Part shown: in pieces, positions 34,956 through 43,584 of the stretch | Position numbering within the stretch: the stretch's first letter is position 1 | Layout of the letters: every line of letters starts with the position of its first letter | Assembly: GCA_004153385.1 (NCBI GenBank) | Contig: SDAL01000003.1 | Span: 62,001-126,000 of the forward strand | Reading direction: 5' to 3' | DNA from: Paracoccaceae bacterium | GTDB taxonomy: Bacteria > Pseudomonadota > Alphaproteobacteria > Rhodobacterales > Rhodobacteraceae | Length of the DNA stretch: 64,000 nucleotides | Translations under genes and position numbers: made by a program | The notes under the pieces: model-generated | What the model was told of the DNA's origin: nothing | The model's input: only the letters and a program-made list of their open reading frames with translations | Database searches by the model: none

Positions 34956-35870
34956 ATGGGGGTGCTCCTTCAGGCGTGGCGCAGCGGTTCCATGCGAGCG
35001 GCCAGCGACGTCCTTGATGTGGCGCCATCCTCGATCAGCCGCCAGATTGCGCAGCTTGAACGTGAAATCGGCGCGACACTGATCGAACACGGCGCGCGCC
35101 AACTGCGCCTGACCGAAGCGGGCTATGCTGTGATCGAATACTACCGCGCACGACAGACCGGGTTGGAAAGCCTTGACGCGCAGCTGCAGGATTTGGCCGC
35201 AGCCCGCACCGGAAACGTGCAGCTGGTTCTCGGAGAAGGTTTTCTGGGTCCGGCACTGGACGATACGCTCGACGACTTCATGTTGGCTTATCCAGGTCTC
35301 AAGCTTTCGGTTCGGGTGACCGACACAACACGCATGATCAAACTTCTCTTGGATGATGCCGTGCATTTCGGCGTAGGGTTCCATCCCGCATCGCATCCGC
35401 AGGTCGTGTCTCTTTATCGCGCGCCGGTTCCTTTGATGGCGATCATCCAAGCGTCGCATCCGATGGCCAAACGAGACAGTATCGAGCTTGCCGAATTGTG
35501 CGACCAGCCGCTGGCGCTGATGGAAAGCAGTTTCAGGATTCGGCAGATGCTGGATGAGGCGGCTGCCGACATCGGGCGTATCATCGCGCCGGTGTTCACC
35601 AGTAATTCCATTGCCATGCTGATCCGCATGGCCCGCGTAGGCCACGGAATGACCGTGCTACCCGAATTCAGCGCCAAAGCGCCATTGTCGCAGGGGGAAG
35701 TGCGCGCCATTCCGCTTTTAACGCCGCGCCTTCAATCGGTCTACGTCCATATTCTGGCCCGTCGAAATCGCCAGATGCCGCATCACATCGAAGATCTTGC
35801 GGTGCGGCTGCGCAAAGGTCTGCTGCCTTCAGCGCTGGCGCCGGGCATTGATGACACCACACCGTCCTGA
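34956..35870 (+). CDS. LysR-family transcriptional regulator
   Basis: A LysR protein of at least 304 residues; HTH text is AASDVLDVAPSSISRQIAQL, and the effector domain begins near residue 86. Start is uncertain: the ATG at 34956 (MGVLLQAWRS) has no ribosome site nearby, while GGAG at 34925-34928 is correctly spaced from a non-canonical ATC at 34935, which would add IKINENR in frame. No ATG, GTG or TTG exists between the upstream stop (34920) and 34956. It is divergent from the imino-acid operon and is its likely regulator. Confidence 0.9.
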   Translation: MGVLLQAWRSGSMRAASDVLDVAPSSISRQIAQLEREIGATLIEHGARQLRLTEAGYAVIEYYRARQTGLESLDAQLQDLAAARTGNVQLVLGEGFLGPALDDTLDDFMLAYPGLKLSVRVTDTTRMIKLLLDDAVHFGVGFHPASHPQVVSLYRAPVPLMAIIQASHPMAKRDSIELAELCDQPLALMESSFRIRQMLDEAAADIGRIIAPVFTSNSIAMLIRMARVGHGMTVLPEFSAKAPLSQGEVRAIPLLTPRLQSVYVHILARRNRQMPHHIEDLAVRLRKGLLPSALAPGIDDTTPS

Positions 35871-35872
35871 AC

Positions 35873-35904
35873 CCTTGGCCGCGGCACTGGGATGCGGCCG
35901 AAGG
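35873..35904 (+). terminator. Hairpin after the lysR gene
   Basis: CCTTGGCCGC pairs with GCGGCC-G-AAGG (one bulge) just beyond the stop codon. A T-tract is lacking, so this is a possible weak terminator or 3'-end stabiliser. Confidence 0.45.
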
Positions 35905-36839
35905 TTGAACGGGTATTCCGGTCAGAGTGGTAAATCGAACGCCCCTATCGACCAAGAAGACCCTTAATATAATGGGCATTTCGCACCCCGCATTTTACCG
36001 GGCCAGAGCCTCCAATGTTCAAACGGCTCTGGTGTCCCATTTTTATGACGACGGACAGCGCGTCTTCTTCGACCTTACGTGCCGGGTTCAGGCCTATGAA
36101 GGCTAATGGGACGCCCGCGAGAGTTTTGGAAGGGCTGTGGCGACAGCGCCACCCACGGGGCTGACCACTCCGCTGATATGCGTTTTCGATCCGCTCCCTG
36201 AAATTCATTGAGATCGTGCCTGCGATTGTTGCACGGTCCTCATGCTGCACACTAGACGAATGACCGAAAAGGGAGCCTTTCTCCAAGCCTCCAAGCCTCC
36301 AAGCCTCCAAGCCTCCAAGCCTCCAAGCCTCCAAACGTCGGCTATCGGCCAAGGCTGTGTGGCCATTCTCATTTCTCGACTCCACAAGAACGGTTTCCTC
36401 GATTGACTGCTTTTGGTCCCTTTGCATCGGGACAAAATTTCATATGTACGACCGCTGTAGAATACTGTCCTAATGCGAGCCAGGTTTGGTCGCGTTTTCG
36501 GACAATCTCGTACGGGAGCGATTGCGCCCCTCGCCGCAGGTATCGCCCGTGGTCGTCGCGCTGCCGCAAGTCCGTATCAAGCCCTTGTTGAACGCGCTTC
36601 GCTTTAAAACGAGCATCGGCTGTCAACCGGCATCAGTGGGGCGAAGTGGCCATGGCATTCCTGTCGCGCGTCTGGTTGCAGTGGCCTCTTGGATAAATGC
36701 CGCATGCATCGGCGTGTTATTGCCGTCTAGAGGGGGGAGGATTGTCAGCTTCCATGAGCCTCGACATACTGTCCCGCATCAAAAACAGGCCGGACATCCC
36801 TAATGACACAATGCAACTTCTCGATTTTGAAAACAGCAT
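35905..36839. other. Decayed/non-coding region with tandem repeat
   Basis: No reading frame here gives a recognisable protein. The region is less GC-rich than its neighbours and carries a short tandem repeat at 36281. Together with the IS remnants that follow it appears to be eroding DNA. Confidence 0.5.
36281..36334. repeat. 8-bp tandem repeat (CTCCAAGC)n
   Basis: The unit CTCCAAGC is repeated six full times plus CTCCAA, with no mismatch. Such perfect short tandem repeats are prone to slipped-strand copy changes. In the minus strand the unit would encode repeated Leu-Glu-Ala-Trp-Arg-Leu-Gly-Gly, but I find no real gene containing it. Confidence 0.9.
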
Positions 36840-37226
36840 ATGACTGGTGTGGCGATGAGGCGTAATTCGCAATGGTTTCGCTCTGGAAATCCGCGCGGGA
36901 GACCTATGAAGGTCAACCTGAGGATGGCCTTGCAGAACCGGAAAATGTTCAATCTCTATGTGAAGGAATGGTACGGAAGGCGCGTCTGTGAGGGGTATAA
37001 AGCAGGCGCCGCGGCGCTTTTATCTGGTGGAATCGTCGTGCTGATGCTCAAGGATGCGGAGTTTGCCGCCTCTATGGCGCCGGTGGTGAAGTGGGGAATG
37101 ATTGCCGTTCCAGCCGCATTTTCGATCTACAGCATCACGGCAATATTTTTCCCCGCTGCCCTATTCTGGCTTACCCATCAGCGAGAGGACATAAAACGCG
37201 CTTTGGATGACAAAAAATCTCGTTAG
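36840..37226 (+). CDS. Hypothetical small membrane protein
   Basis: A frame of 128 codons giving two hydrophobic helices (AGAAALLSGGIVVLMLK and MIAVPAAFSIYSITAIFF) between charged ends (RRNSQWFRSGNPRGRPMKV and HQREDIKRALDDKKSR). The composition looks like a real inner-membrane protein of unknown family. Starts at 36840, 36852 or 36906 are possible; none has a strong ribosome site. It stands alone next to IS remnants and could be part of an acquired segment. Confidence 0.5.
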   Translation: MTGVAMRRNSQWFRSGNPRGRPMKVNLRMALQNRKMFNLYVKEWYGRRVCEGYKAGAAALLSGGIVVLMLKDAEFAASMAPVVKWGMIAVPAAFSIYSITAIFFPAALFWLTHQREDIKRALDDKKSR

Positions 37227-37313
37227 CGCACACCAGTGAAGAAAGGCAGCTTTCTGGAAATTTTACGAATTTGACAGTGTTTCATTTTCATCGAAGGCAA
37301 CAATTTCCGCCAA

Positions 37314-37920
37314 GGCGCAGGACCCATAGCCAATAAAGGACACTTGGGGCGAGAGCGATGGCTGAGAGGAGCACCTTTAGGCGCCGGTTGCATCGGGTTG
37401 CCACGCGCCGCCAGTCCTTGGGTCTGTCATACGTGATCCTGATACGGTTAGGGCGTTTGCAGCGGCGCTTGTCATATTTCACGGTTATCTTGCGGCTTTT
37501 TGGGATAAGGATGCAGGCGCGTATCGCTTTGTTTTGCAAGGCGTCGCGGAACCAGTCCGCATCTTAGCCCCGTCCCCGAGCCGCCAGCCGCCAGCGGGCA
37601 GGATGCTGAGCCGTTCCCCGATGTAATCGCCGACCTGCCCGGCAGAGACGAAGCCCCTTACCCTGCCATAGCTTACAGCGGTTGTAGAACGTCTTGTGCG
37701 GCCAATACTCTTTCGGCGTAGTCCGCCATCGCGGTTGACGGGTATAATGCCGCACAGTACGCGCCGATCATCCATGCGAGGCGTGCGGCGGGGCTTCGGA
37801 AAATAGCGATTAAAGCGCGCGAGCTGCGCTTCGGTCAGCAAAAAAGGGTAGACATGTCATCGCTCCTTTTTGACACGCCGTGAGACATGCGGCAGACCTG
37901 CCATCAATGGGCCCTGAGCC
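37314..37920 (-). mobile_element. Deleted IS5-family (IS427-like) element
   Basis: Ends are related inverted repeats: GGCGCAGGACCCAT on the left and ATGGGCCCTGAGCC on the right. Between them pieces of a minus-strand transposase appear in three frames: LLTEAQLARFNRYFPKPRRT and MDDRRVLCGI, then YWPHKTFYNRCKLW, then DWFRDALQNKAIRACILIPK and DWRRVATRC...LSAIALAPSVLYWL. About 600 bp remain of an element normally near 800-850 bp, with frameshifts and an internal deletion, so it cannot move by itself. Confidence 0.8.
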
Positions 37921-38226
37921 AAGGCTAAAGCGTGCCAGTGCCGCGCCGGCCCCATACCCGCGCATCAACATCCGCCGCTTTCTGCTCTGCGCTACCATTT
38001 CATCGCGGCGAGTGTGGTACTGCAATCGACACCGTCGAACACCTCTTCAGCATGTGTATCGCACATATATAGATGCAGCCTTACATACGACGGCTTGCCC
38101 CGTCCCTTACCGGGCGCAGGGGCGGGGCATTCCTGCGAGGTCGCAATGACAATCTGATTGGTGTTAAACGCCATCAGAGCGATGTAGCTCGTCACTTGGG
38201 TTGGCACCGGCCGCGTTTTCTATCTG
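37921..38226. other. Non-coding gap after the IS remnant
   Basis: No supported gene. It may contain the unrecognisable distal end of the aztC pseudogene, which would be transcribed leftwards into it. Confidence 0.4.
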
Positions 38227-38775
38227 TTAAAACTGTCTGGAATCATTGTATTTTTCCAGAAAGCAGACGTTCATGCCCTCGGCCTTGATCTGATCGAACA
38301 ACTTTGCCGCATCGGCCGCAGAGGCCTCGGCAGTAGCCCTGATCAACGCGGCTTCGATATTATTGGCCCACACCCAAACGTTCGTGACGCTGTGCCATAC
38401 ATGGGGATCAGTGACTGTCTTGCCGTCTTCATTAAAGCTGCGGGTCTGGGGCCCTTTCGAGAGGACGATAGGCTGCACATCAGCACCGGATGCTTTGGCA
38501 CGCCTCTTGAACCATGCTGCGAGCCCCGCGCCGTTAAAGAAAGTAACTGCCGGATTTCAGGGCCTTGGCATCCTCGGGAGAGGGCTCGTACTCATGCGGG
38601 CGCCATTGGCAAGCACCAGGCTTTGAATGTTCACACGGTTACTGTCCACGTTCTCTATCACGTCCGCAAGAAGGGTATAACTGGCGACGACAACAATCGT
38701 TTTTGCACCGGATGCGGCTGAAAGGCCAAGGGTCAGCGCTATTGAGTTGGTCCGTCTCAGAACCAATCGTTTCAG
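38227..38775 (-). pseudogene. aztC: Decayed zinc-binding periplasmic protein (AztC/ZnuA-like)
   Basis: Fragments in different frames spell a cluster A-I zinc binding protein. The N-terminus gives LGLSAASGAKTIVVVASYTL and LADVIENVDSNRVNIQSLV; after a frameshift AHEYEPSPEDAKAL appears; after stops and deletions PIVLSKGPQTRSFNED and DPHVWHSVTNVWVWANNIEA. The last part ends FDQIKAEGMNVCFLEKYNDS and then stops well before the normal C-terminus. An intact protein is about 300 residues; roughly half is left. Position in the aztA-B-C order supports the assignment. Confidence 0.8.
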
Positions 38776-39515
38776 GGTGAGGCCGAGCGTCGGCTTCGTG
38801 GTAAGACGCAGATAATAGGAGATCAGCAGCCCGCCGAAGCCAGAACCGGCAGCCGTTACAGCAGAAATTAGGAACATTCCGACACGGCTGCGCGACCATA
38901 GCTGCTCAACACCAAAGGGCATCATCATCAGTCCCACAGCCATCAAGGTGCCAAGATATTGGACGCTTGCGACCAGATTGAAAATGACCGGAATCGGGAA
39001 AATAACGTGATATACAGATCCAAATCCCCCACTCACGCGCAAGAAAGGGGCTCGAAGCCCTCGGCCACCAACGGGCGATAGACAAGGGGCAGCTTGATCA
39101 ATGTGAATGATGCGATGGCTCCGAGGAGATAGAGCGCTTGCGCGTCAATCGCCAGAATGGTGCCCGAAAGGATATGCAGCAGACCGATGTTCGATCCGCG
39201 TCGCAACATAATCACTCCCCCTAGTGCAAGAGACGTTAGATAGAAGCTGGCAAAGCGTGCATTTTCATTCACGCTGGGCGTACGAGTGACGACTCCGGGC
39301 ACTCGCGCCACGCTTAGACCCGCCACCAAACCGCCGGGCTCCATCGCCGGCAAAGACAGGTTGCCAACGATCAAACACCCGATTGCAGCATCAGGCAGGA
39401 CAGTATGGCGCATGGCGTCGCTGACCATGCTCATAAGAAGCAGCATCAGCAGAACGCCAGCGGGGCCTGAACGCACACCCAGAGCACATGAGGCAGAAAG
39501 AGCCTGACGCCATAG
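38776..39515 (-). pseudogene. aztB: Decayed zinc ABC transporter permease (AztB/ZnuB-like)
   Basis: Two overlapping frames carry ABC-3-family permease text: MLLLMSMVSDAMRHTVLPDA and PAMEPGGLVAGLSVA in the first, ending EGFEPLSCA at 39033; the second restarts with GGFGSVYHVIFPIPVIFNLV, QYLGTLMAVGLMMMP and GFGGLLISYYLRL. The frame break lies at about 39033-39042. The C-terminal end runs straight into the aztC N-terminus without a stop, showing a small deletion at the junction. Confidence 0.8.
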
Positions 39516-40256
39516 TCAGCAAAAGTTTCGATAATAAAGGAACAAGGGCTGATCCGTGGCTATCGAATGGGCTCGGCACACATCGGCAGTTTCGTCCGAC
39601 GCTTCAAACATGGCGCGGGCAGCCAGAAGGTTCTGCGATGACATTTTGGACTTGGTCGGTCTCCATGCGCTCATCTCGCGTGCCCACAGTAGGGCTTGTA
39701 GACACCACGCGCGCATCTGTCCAAACTCGTGCAACACCGCAATGACGGTACGGACGTCGCGTCGCAAGAGCCAGAAGATCGCGCGTGGTGCGGGCGTCAA
39801 TGGCCGTGAAGGGTCCGTCCAGAACGCTTACCCGCGCATTCTGCAATAACAGGCGGGCAAAGAGAACGTGCTGAAATGTCCCGGTGGAAAGCGCACTGAT
39901 CGGGCGCTTTTCGACATCCTCCATGCCGACGGCCGACAGGGCCTCGTGCATCTAAGTGATGATGGCGGCGGTTGCCCCGCCGAAGGCGCCTGTGCGGCGC
40001 CAGACGCCCGGTAAGACGGTGTCCGGCGACACTGCGTGGAAAGCCGCGCTATCTCAGCGGCTTGGGGCAAATAGATGACATTCCGCGCCGCGAGCCCACC
40101 CCCAGAAATGACGCCTCTTGCAGAACGCAATGCGCCCACAAGCGCCTTGTGTAGTGAGGATTTGCCAGCGCCGTTCGGCCCTGCAATCGCAGCCATTCTG
40201 CCCGGAACAACTACACCTGATACGTGATGGACCGCGGTGTGCTTGTCATACGCCAT
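39516..40256 (-). pseudogene. aztA: Decayed zinc ABC transporter ATPase (AztA/ZnuC-like)
   Basis: Start and Walker A are intact (MAYDKHTAVHHVSG, AIAGPNGAGKSSLHKALVG), then the frame breaks after YLPQAAEIARLSTQ. A second frame holds the altered signature region (ALSTGTFQHVLFARLLLQNA, where LSGGQ is expected) and a degraded Walker B (VSVLDGPFTAID, Gly for Glu). A third frame carries the end, RTVIAVLHEFGQMRAW. At least two frameshifts plus damaged catalytic motifs make it non-functional. Confidence 0.83.
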
Positions 40257-40356
40257 CCATGAGAAGGCGCTGGCTGTGACCGAAGAGAGTACTGTCCGGA
40301 ACCTCGAAAGTTCATTGAATTTTCTGACGGTCGCATCGGTTCAATGTATCCGTATG

Positions 40357-40371
40357 TGTTATACCATAACA
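40357..40371. promoter_or_regulatory. Zur-like operator upstream of the aztA pseudogene
   Basis: TGTTAT-ACC-ATAACA, a perfect 6-bp inverted repeat about 100 bp upstream of the aztA start. It resembles the GTTAT...ATAAC core of proteobacterial zinc-uptake-regulator sites and the palindromes at 40728, 43496 and 49233. Confidence 0.6.
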
Positions 40372-40492
40372 TTTTGGTTATCTGCTGGCAGCAAAGATGA
40401 TCCAAGAGCACGAAGCTGGAATGCAGGAGGTATGTGAGAAAAGCGACCATCGGGTGGACAACCGCTGTGGGTTCTATCGCGATACCTACCTA

Positions 40493-40646
40493 GGCTCAGG
40501 ACCCATGTTTCGGGGCGGCTGCATGGTTCACGGCTCGCCAAAAAAAAACGATGACATGGCAACCAGATACCTCCTGTGATCAAAGGAGGTCTTCTTATCC
40601 ATCGCTCTCGCCCCAATCGTTTTCTGTTGGCGATGAGCCCTGAGCC
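40493..40646 (+). mobile_element. MITE-like internal-deletion derivative of the IS5-family element
   Basis: Only 154 bp lie between GGCTCAGGACCCAT on the left and ATGAGCCCTGAGCC on the right, the same terminal repeats as the element at 37314. Just before the right end, the plus strand still reads the transposase C-terminus: FLS-IALAPIVFCW followed by a stop, matching the LSAIALAPSVLYW end of the larger copy. An internal hairpin (ACCTCC/GGAGGT, about 40569-40590) also lies inside. It has no coding ability. Confidence 0.65.
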
Positions 40647-40727
40647 TGGCTTCTGAACAGCCGCCCAAGGGGACGTTCACAGGCAGGCGGGTATCGCTGA
40701 ATGGCACCTTAATCACTTTTCACGTAT

Positions 40728-40742
40728 TGATATGTTATATCA
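40728..40742. promoter_or_regulatory. Zur-like operator upstream of aztD
   Basis: TGATAT-GTT-ATATCA inverted repeat containing ATGTTATATCAT, about 110 bp before the aztD start. It probably overlaps the aztD promoter, since the surrounding sequence (CACTTTTCACGTATTGATAT) is AT-rich. Assignment to Zur rests on similarity to the other three sites and on the zinc-related genes. Confidence 0.5.
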
Positions 40743-40849
40743 TTTCATTACTAAGGCGGGAAGGACCTCTAAACCGGGATCTGGGTCTGGCGACCGTTCA
40801 TGCACGTCGCCAGACCCATCAGCTCAAAAGAAAAGGAAGGACATACCAC

Positions 40850-42064
40850 ATGCTAAGGACACGGATAGCGCAAGGTAGCATTGCATTGCTCGCGCTTGCC
40901 GCAGCCCAAGGGGCGGCCGCCGACGAAGATCATAGCGCTTGGAGGCTTTTCATTGCAGATCAGGCGAAGGGCACGGTGACCGTGATAGATCGTGACGCGC
41001 CGGATCAGCGATGGAGCTTTGACTTCTCCGGGCCGTCACGGCTTTATGGTTCTCCCTCCGGACAGACGGTGATCGCGGTGCAGTCTGATGACGACCGGGT
41101 CGATTTTCTGCACAGCGGCATCGCGCTGGAGCAACATGGTGACCATTCCGACATCGCGATCAACGATCCTGCAGCGACGGGGATGCATCTGACCGGGCCA
41201 CGGCCGTTCCATGTCGTGACCCATGGCTACGAGACTGCGATTAACTTCGACCGCGGTGGTTATGCTTCGTTTTTGGCCGAGGGCGCGCTGAAAAACGGAA
41301 CGCTCGAAGTCGAGACGTTTTCGCAGAACCGCGCGCATCACGGGTTTGCCGCACAGCTGGGGGATGTGATCATCAGCTCCGTTGCCTCCGAGGAAGAGAT
41401 TGAACAGGGCAGCGCACCGCAGCGCGTGGGGGTTGCAGCCTATCGCGCCGATGGAGAACGGGTGGGAGAGGTTCAGACCTGCACCGACCTGCATGGCGAG
41501 GCTTTCTCGGGCCGCTACTTGCTGGCAGGCTGCAAGGAGGGGGTGATTGCAATAACCCAAGCCGATGAGGGGGCCGATTTCACCATGCTCCCTTACCCGG
41601 AGAGCTTCCCCGAAGAGAAGACCGGTACGTTGCTGGGGTCTGCGGCGATGCAAGTGTTTCTTGGTGACTACGGCCGCGATTCGGTCGTCATCATCGACCC
41701 GACGGAGGCGCCCTACTTCACCCGTGTAGAGCTGCCCTTCCGCCGTGTTGACTTTGTCCTGGATCCTGCCATGCCGCAATACGCCTATATCCTTACCGAG
41801 GACGGGACATTGCACCGGCTGAACATGCTTTCCGCGCGGATCGAAGCCGCCGAGAGCATGACCCAGCCCTATTCCATGGATGGTCACTGGCGTGATCCGC
41901 GCCCAAGGTTGGCTATGGCAGGGGACCGCATCGCGATTACCGATCCGGCGCAAAGCTTGGTACGACTGGTTGATCCCGTCAGCCTTGAAGAAACAGCGAC
42001 CATTCCGGTCGAGGGGCTGCCATACAACATCCTTGCCGTCGGAGGCAGCGGCCTGATGCATTGA
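40850..42064 (+). CDS. aztD: Periplasmic zinc metallochaperone AztD
   Basis: A 404-residue secreted protein with signal peptide (MLRTRIAQGSIALLALAAAQ, cleavage near GAAA-DEDH). The beta-propeller-like repeats contain sheet motifs such as RLFIADQAKGTVTVIDRD and VSLEETATIPVEGLPYNIL; a His-rich stretch is EQHGDHSDIA near residue 91. In Paracoccus AztD hands zinc to the AztC binding protein. Here it is intact, whereas aztABC next door are pseudogenes, so its present partner is unclear. An AAGGAAGG ribosome site precedes the ATG at 40850; a longer frame starts from TTG at 40727 inside the operator and is rejected. Confidence 0.88.
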   Translation: MLRTRIAQGSIALLALAAAQGAAADEDHSAWRLFIADQAKGTVTVIDRDAPDQRWSFDFSGPSRLYGSPSGQTVIAVQSDDDRVDFLHSGIALEQHGDHSDIAINDPAATGMHLTGPRPFHVVTHGYETAINFDRGGYASFLAEGALKNGTLEVETFSQNRAHHGFAAQLGDVIISSVASEEEIEQGSAPQRVGVAAYRADGERVGEVQTCTDLHGEAFSGRYLLAGCKEGVIAITQADEGADFTMLPYPESFPEEKTGTLLGSAAMQVFLGDYGRDSVVIIDPTEAPYFTRVELPFRRVDFVLDPAMPQYAYILTEDGTLHRLNMLSARIEAAESMTQPYSMDGHWRDPRPRLAMAGDRIAITDPAQSLVRLVDPVSLEETATIPVEGLPYNILAVGGSGLMH

Positions 42065-42088
42065 CGGGGGGCTGTTCAACCCTGTTTG

Positions 42089-42115
42089 AAGGGCCTGCCA
42101 GTGGTGGGCCTTTTT
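42089..42115 (+). terminator. Rho-independent terminator of aztD
   Basis: AAGGGCCTGCC-AGT-GGTGGGCC with following TTTTT gives an 11-bp stem including G-U pairs, 3-nt loop and a T-run, 25 bp after the aztD stop. Confidence 0.75.
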
Positions 42116-42230
42116 CTTGGTGTGTGCGCTTATGCGTGAGTAGGTGTGTCGGCGGGCCTACAAACTTGCGATCGGGCCGATAGGCCGGATGCCGCTTTGC
42201 TTGGGCATGGACATCAGCGGCTGACATGCG

Positions 42231-42259
42231 AAGGGGCCCTCGACAGACGCGGGCCCCTT
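42231..42259. terminator. Hairpin between convergent aztD and adh genes
   Basis: AAGGGGCCC and GGGCCCCTT form a perfect 9-bp stem around an 11-nt loop, 40 bp beyond the stop of the minus-strand dehydrogenase. The T-runs are short on both sides, so termination strength is uncertain. Confidence 0.5.
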
Positions 42260-42298
42260 TATGTCATGGGGCTGATACCCTGTGCGTTCAGGCGTCTA

Positions 42299-43462
42299 TC
42301 ATGCGCGGACGATCACGCCCGGCACATTGTTATTCAGCATCGTTTCGTTCGGCTGGAAGTGAATGACCGAACGGATGGACTTGCCCGCATGCAGCAGATC
42401 AAAGGCTGTATTTATTTGTTCATGCGTCATGTTGTGGGTGATGTAGGGATCAACGTCGAACTCGCCCCGCAGCCATTCGTCAACCATGCCCGGCAGTTGG
42501 CTACGACCCAGCACCCCCCCGAAGGCAGATCCGCGCCAGACCCGGCCCGTGACCAGCTGGAACGGCCGCGTGGCGATTTCTTCACCCGCGCCAGCCACAC
42601 CAATCACGGTGCATTCACCCCAGCCCTTGTGGCAGCATTCAAGCGCCGCCCGCATGACATTTACGTTGCCGATGCATTCGAAACTATAATCTACACCTCC
42701 GTTCGTCATCTCAACGATGACGTCCTGTATCGGTTGAGAAAAACTGGCGGGGTTGATGCATTCGGTTGCGCCAAGCTGCTGTGCCAGCGCGAATTTCTCG
42801 GGGTTGGTGTCGATCCCGATAATCCGGCCCGCCCCTTGCATCTTTGCGCCCTGGATCACCGCCATACCGACGGCGCCAAGGCCGAAGACAGCAACCGTCG
42901 CACCAATCTCGACCTTGGCGGTGTTACGCACCGCACCCATACCGGTAGGGATCGCGCAGCCCATCACGCTCGCTTTTGACAGCGGCGCTTCTTTCGAAAT
43001 TTTCGCGACGGCGATTTCAGGCAGCACCGTGTATTCCGCAAAGGTCGAGGTGCCCATGTAGTGATGGATCTTGCGCCCTTTGTAGCTGAAGCGCGACGTG
43101 CCATCGGGCATCACGCCTGCGCCTTGGGTCTTGCGGATGGTCTGGCAAAGGTTGGTCTTGCCCGACTTGATGTAGGGGCAGTTCGGGTCTTCGGGGGTAT
43201 AGAGCGGGATCACGTGATCACCGGGCTTTACAGAAGTCACACCTGCGCCAAGCTCCTCGACGATCCCGACAGCCTCGTGCCCCAGCACGGCGGGAAACAG
43301 CCCCTCTGGGTCCGCGCCCGAAAGGGTGAACATGTCGGTGTGGCAAAGACTGGTGGTAACGATCCGGATCAGGACTTCTCCCTCCTTCGGACCATCCAGA
43401 TCGATTTCCTCGATTTCGAGCGGGCGGTTGGGTTCCCAAGCGACAGCGGCGCGGATCTTCAT
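42299..43462 (-). CDS. Class III alcohol dehydrogenase/S-(hydroxymethyl)glutathione dehydrogenase paralogue lacking part of the structural zinc site
   Basis: A 387-residue zinc-type MDR dehydrogenase of the AdhC/FrmA class (glutathione-dependent formaldehyde oxidation). Catalytic zinc ligands are present: Cys40 (SLCHTD), His62 (GHE) and Cys169 (GCAIPTG). NAD motif is [10 protein letters not shown]. The structural-zinc loop, normally four Cys as C-x2-C-x2-C-x7-C, reads [17 protein letters not shown]: the first Cys is Asp92 and the third Ile98; only Cys95 and Cys106 remain. A C-terminal tail of about 15 residues ([18 protein letters not shown]) is also unusual. A Zur-like palindrome lies 34 bp upstream. 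Inference: a zinc-sparing isoform for zinc starvation. Start [10 protein letters not shown] chosen by homology to the family. Confidence 0.88.
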   Translation of the reverse strand: MKIRAAVAWEPNRPLEIEEIDLDGPKEGEVLIRIVTTSLCHTDMFTLSGADPEGLFPAVLGHEAVGIVEELGAGVTSVKPGDHVIPLYTPEDPNCPYIKSGKTNLCQTIRKTQGAGVMPDGTSRFSYKGRKIHHYMGTSTFAEYTVLPEIAVAKISKEAPLSKASVMGCAIPTGMGAVRNTAKVEIGATVAVFGLGAVGMAVIQGAKMQGAGRIIGIDTNPEKFALAQQLGATECINPASFSQPIQDVIVEMTNGGVDYSFECIGNVNVMRAALECCHKGWGECTVIGVAGAGEEIATRPFQLVTGRVWRGSAFGGVLGRSQLPGMVDEWLRGEFDVDPYITHNMTHEQINTAFDLLHAGKSIRSVIHFQPNETMLNNNVPGVIVRA

Positions 43463-43495
43463 GATGCGTTTCCTTGTTGTGATGCCAAGTGATAA

Positions 43496-43510
43496 TGTTA
43501 CATAGTAACA
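43496..43510. promoter_or_regulatory. Zur-like operator between adh and the GlxA-type regulator
   Basis: TGTTAC-ATA-GTAACA, a perfect 6-bp inverted repeat with a wider imperfect symmetry (AAGTG...CACTT). It is placed to control adh (minus) and possibly the divergent regulator (plus). The shape is the same as TGTTAT-ACC-ATAACA upstream of aztA. Confidence 0.6.
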
Positions 43511-43584
43511 CTTTTGGCGCGAGGGCTTTGACCCGCGCCATTTGGCCAATCAACCGGCTATATTGGCCACCATAGGGGGTAGGG

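Noticed and set aside
36281-36334. Tandem repeat as a CRISPR array
   Set aside because: The unit is only 8 bp with no spacers and no cas genes are near.
42121-42230. Structured non-coding RNA between aztD and adh
   Set aside because: Apart from the two hairpins listed as terminators, no consistent fold or known RNA motif was visible by eye.
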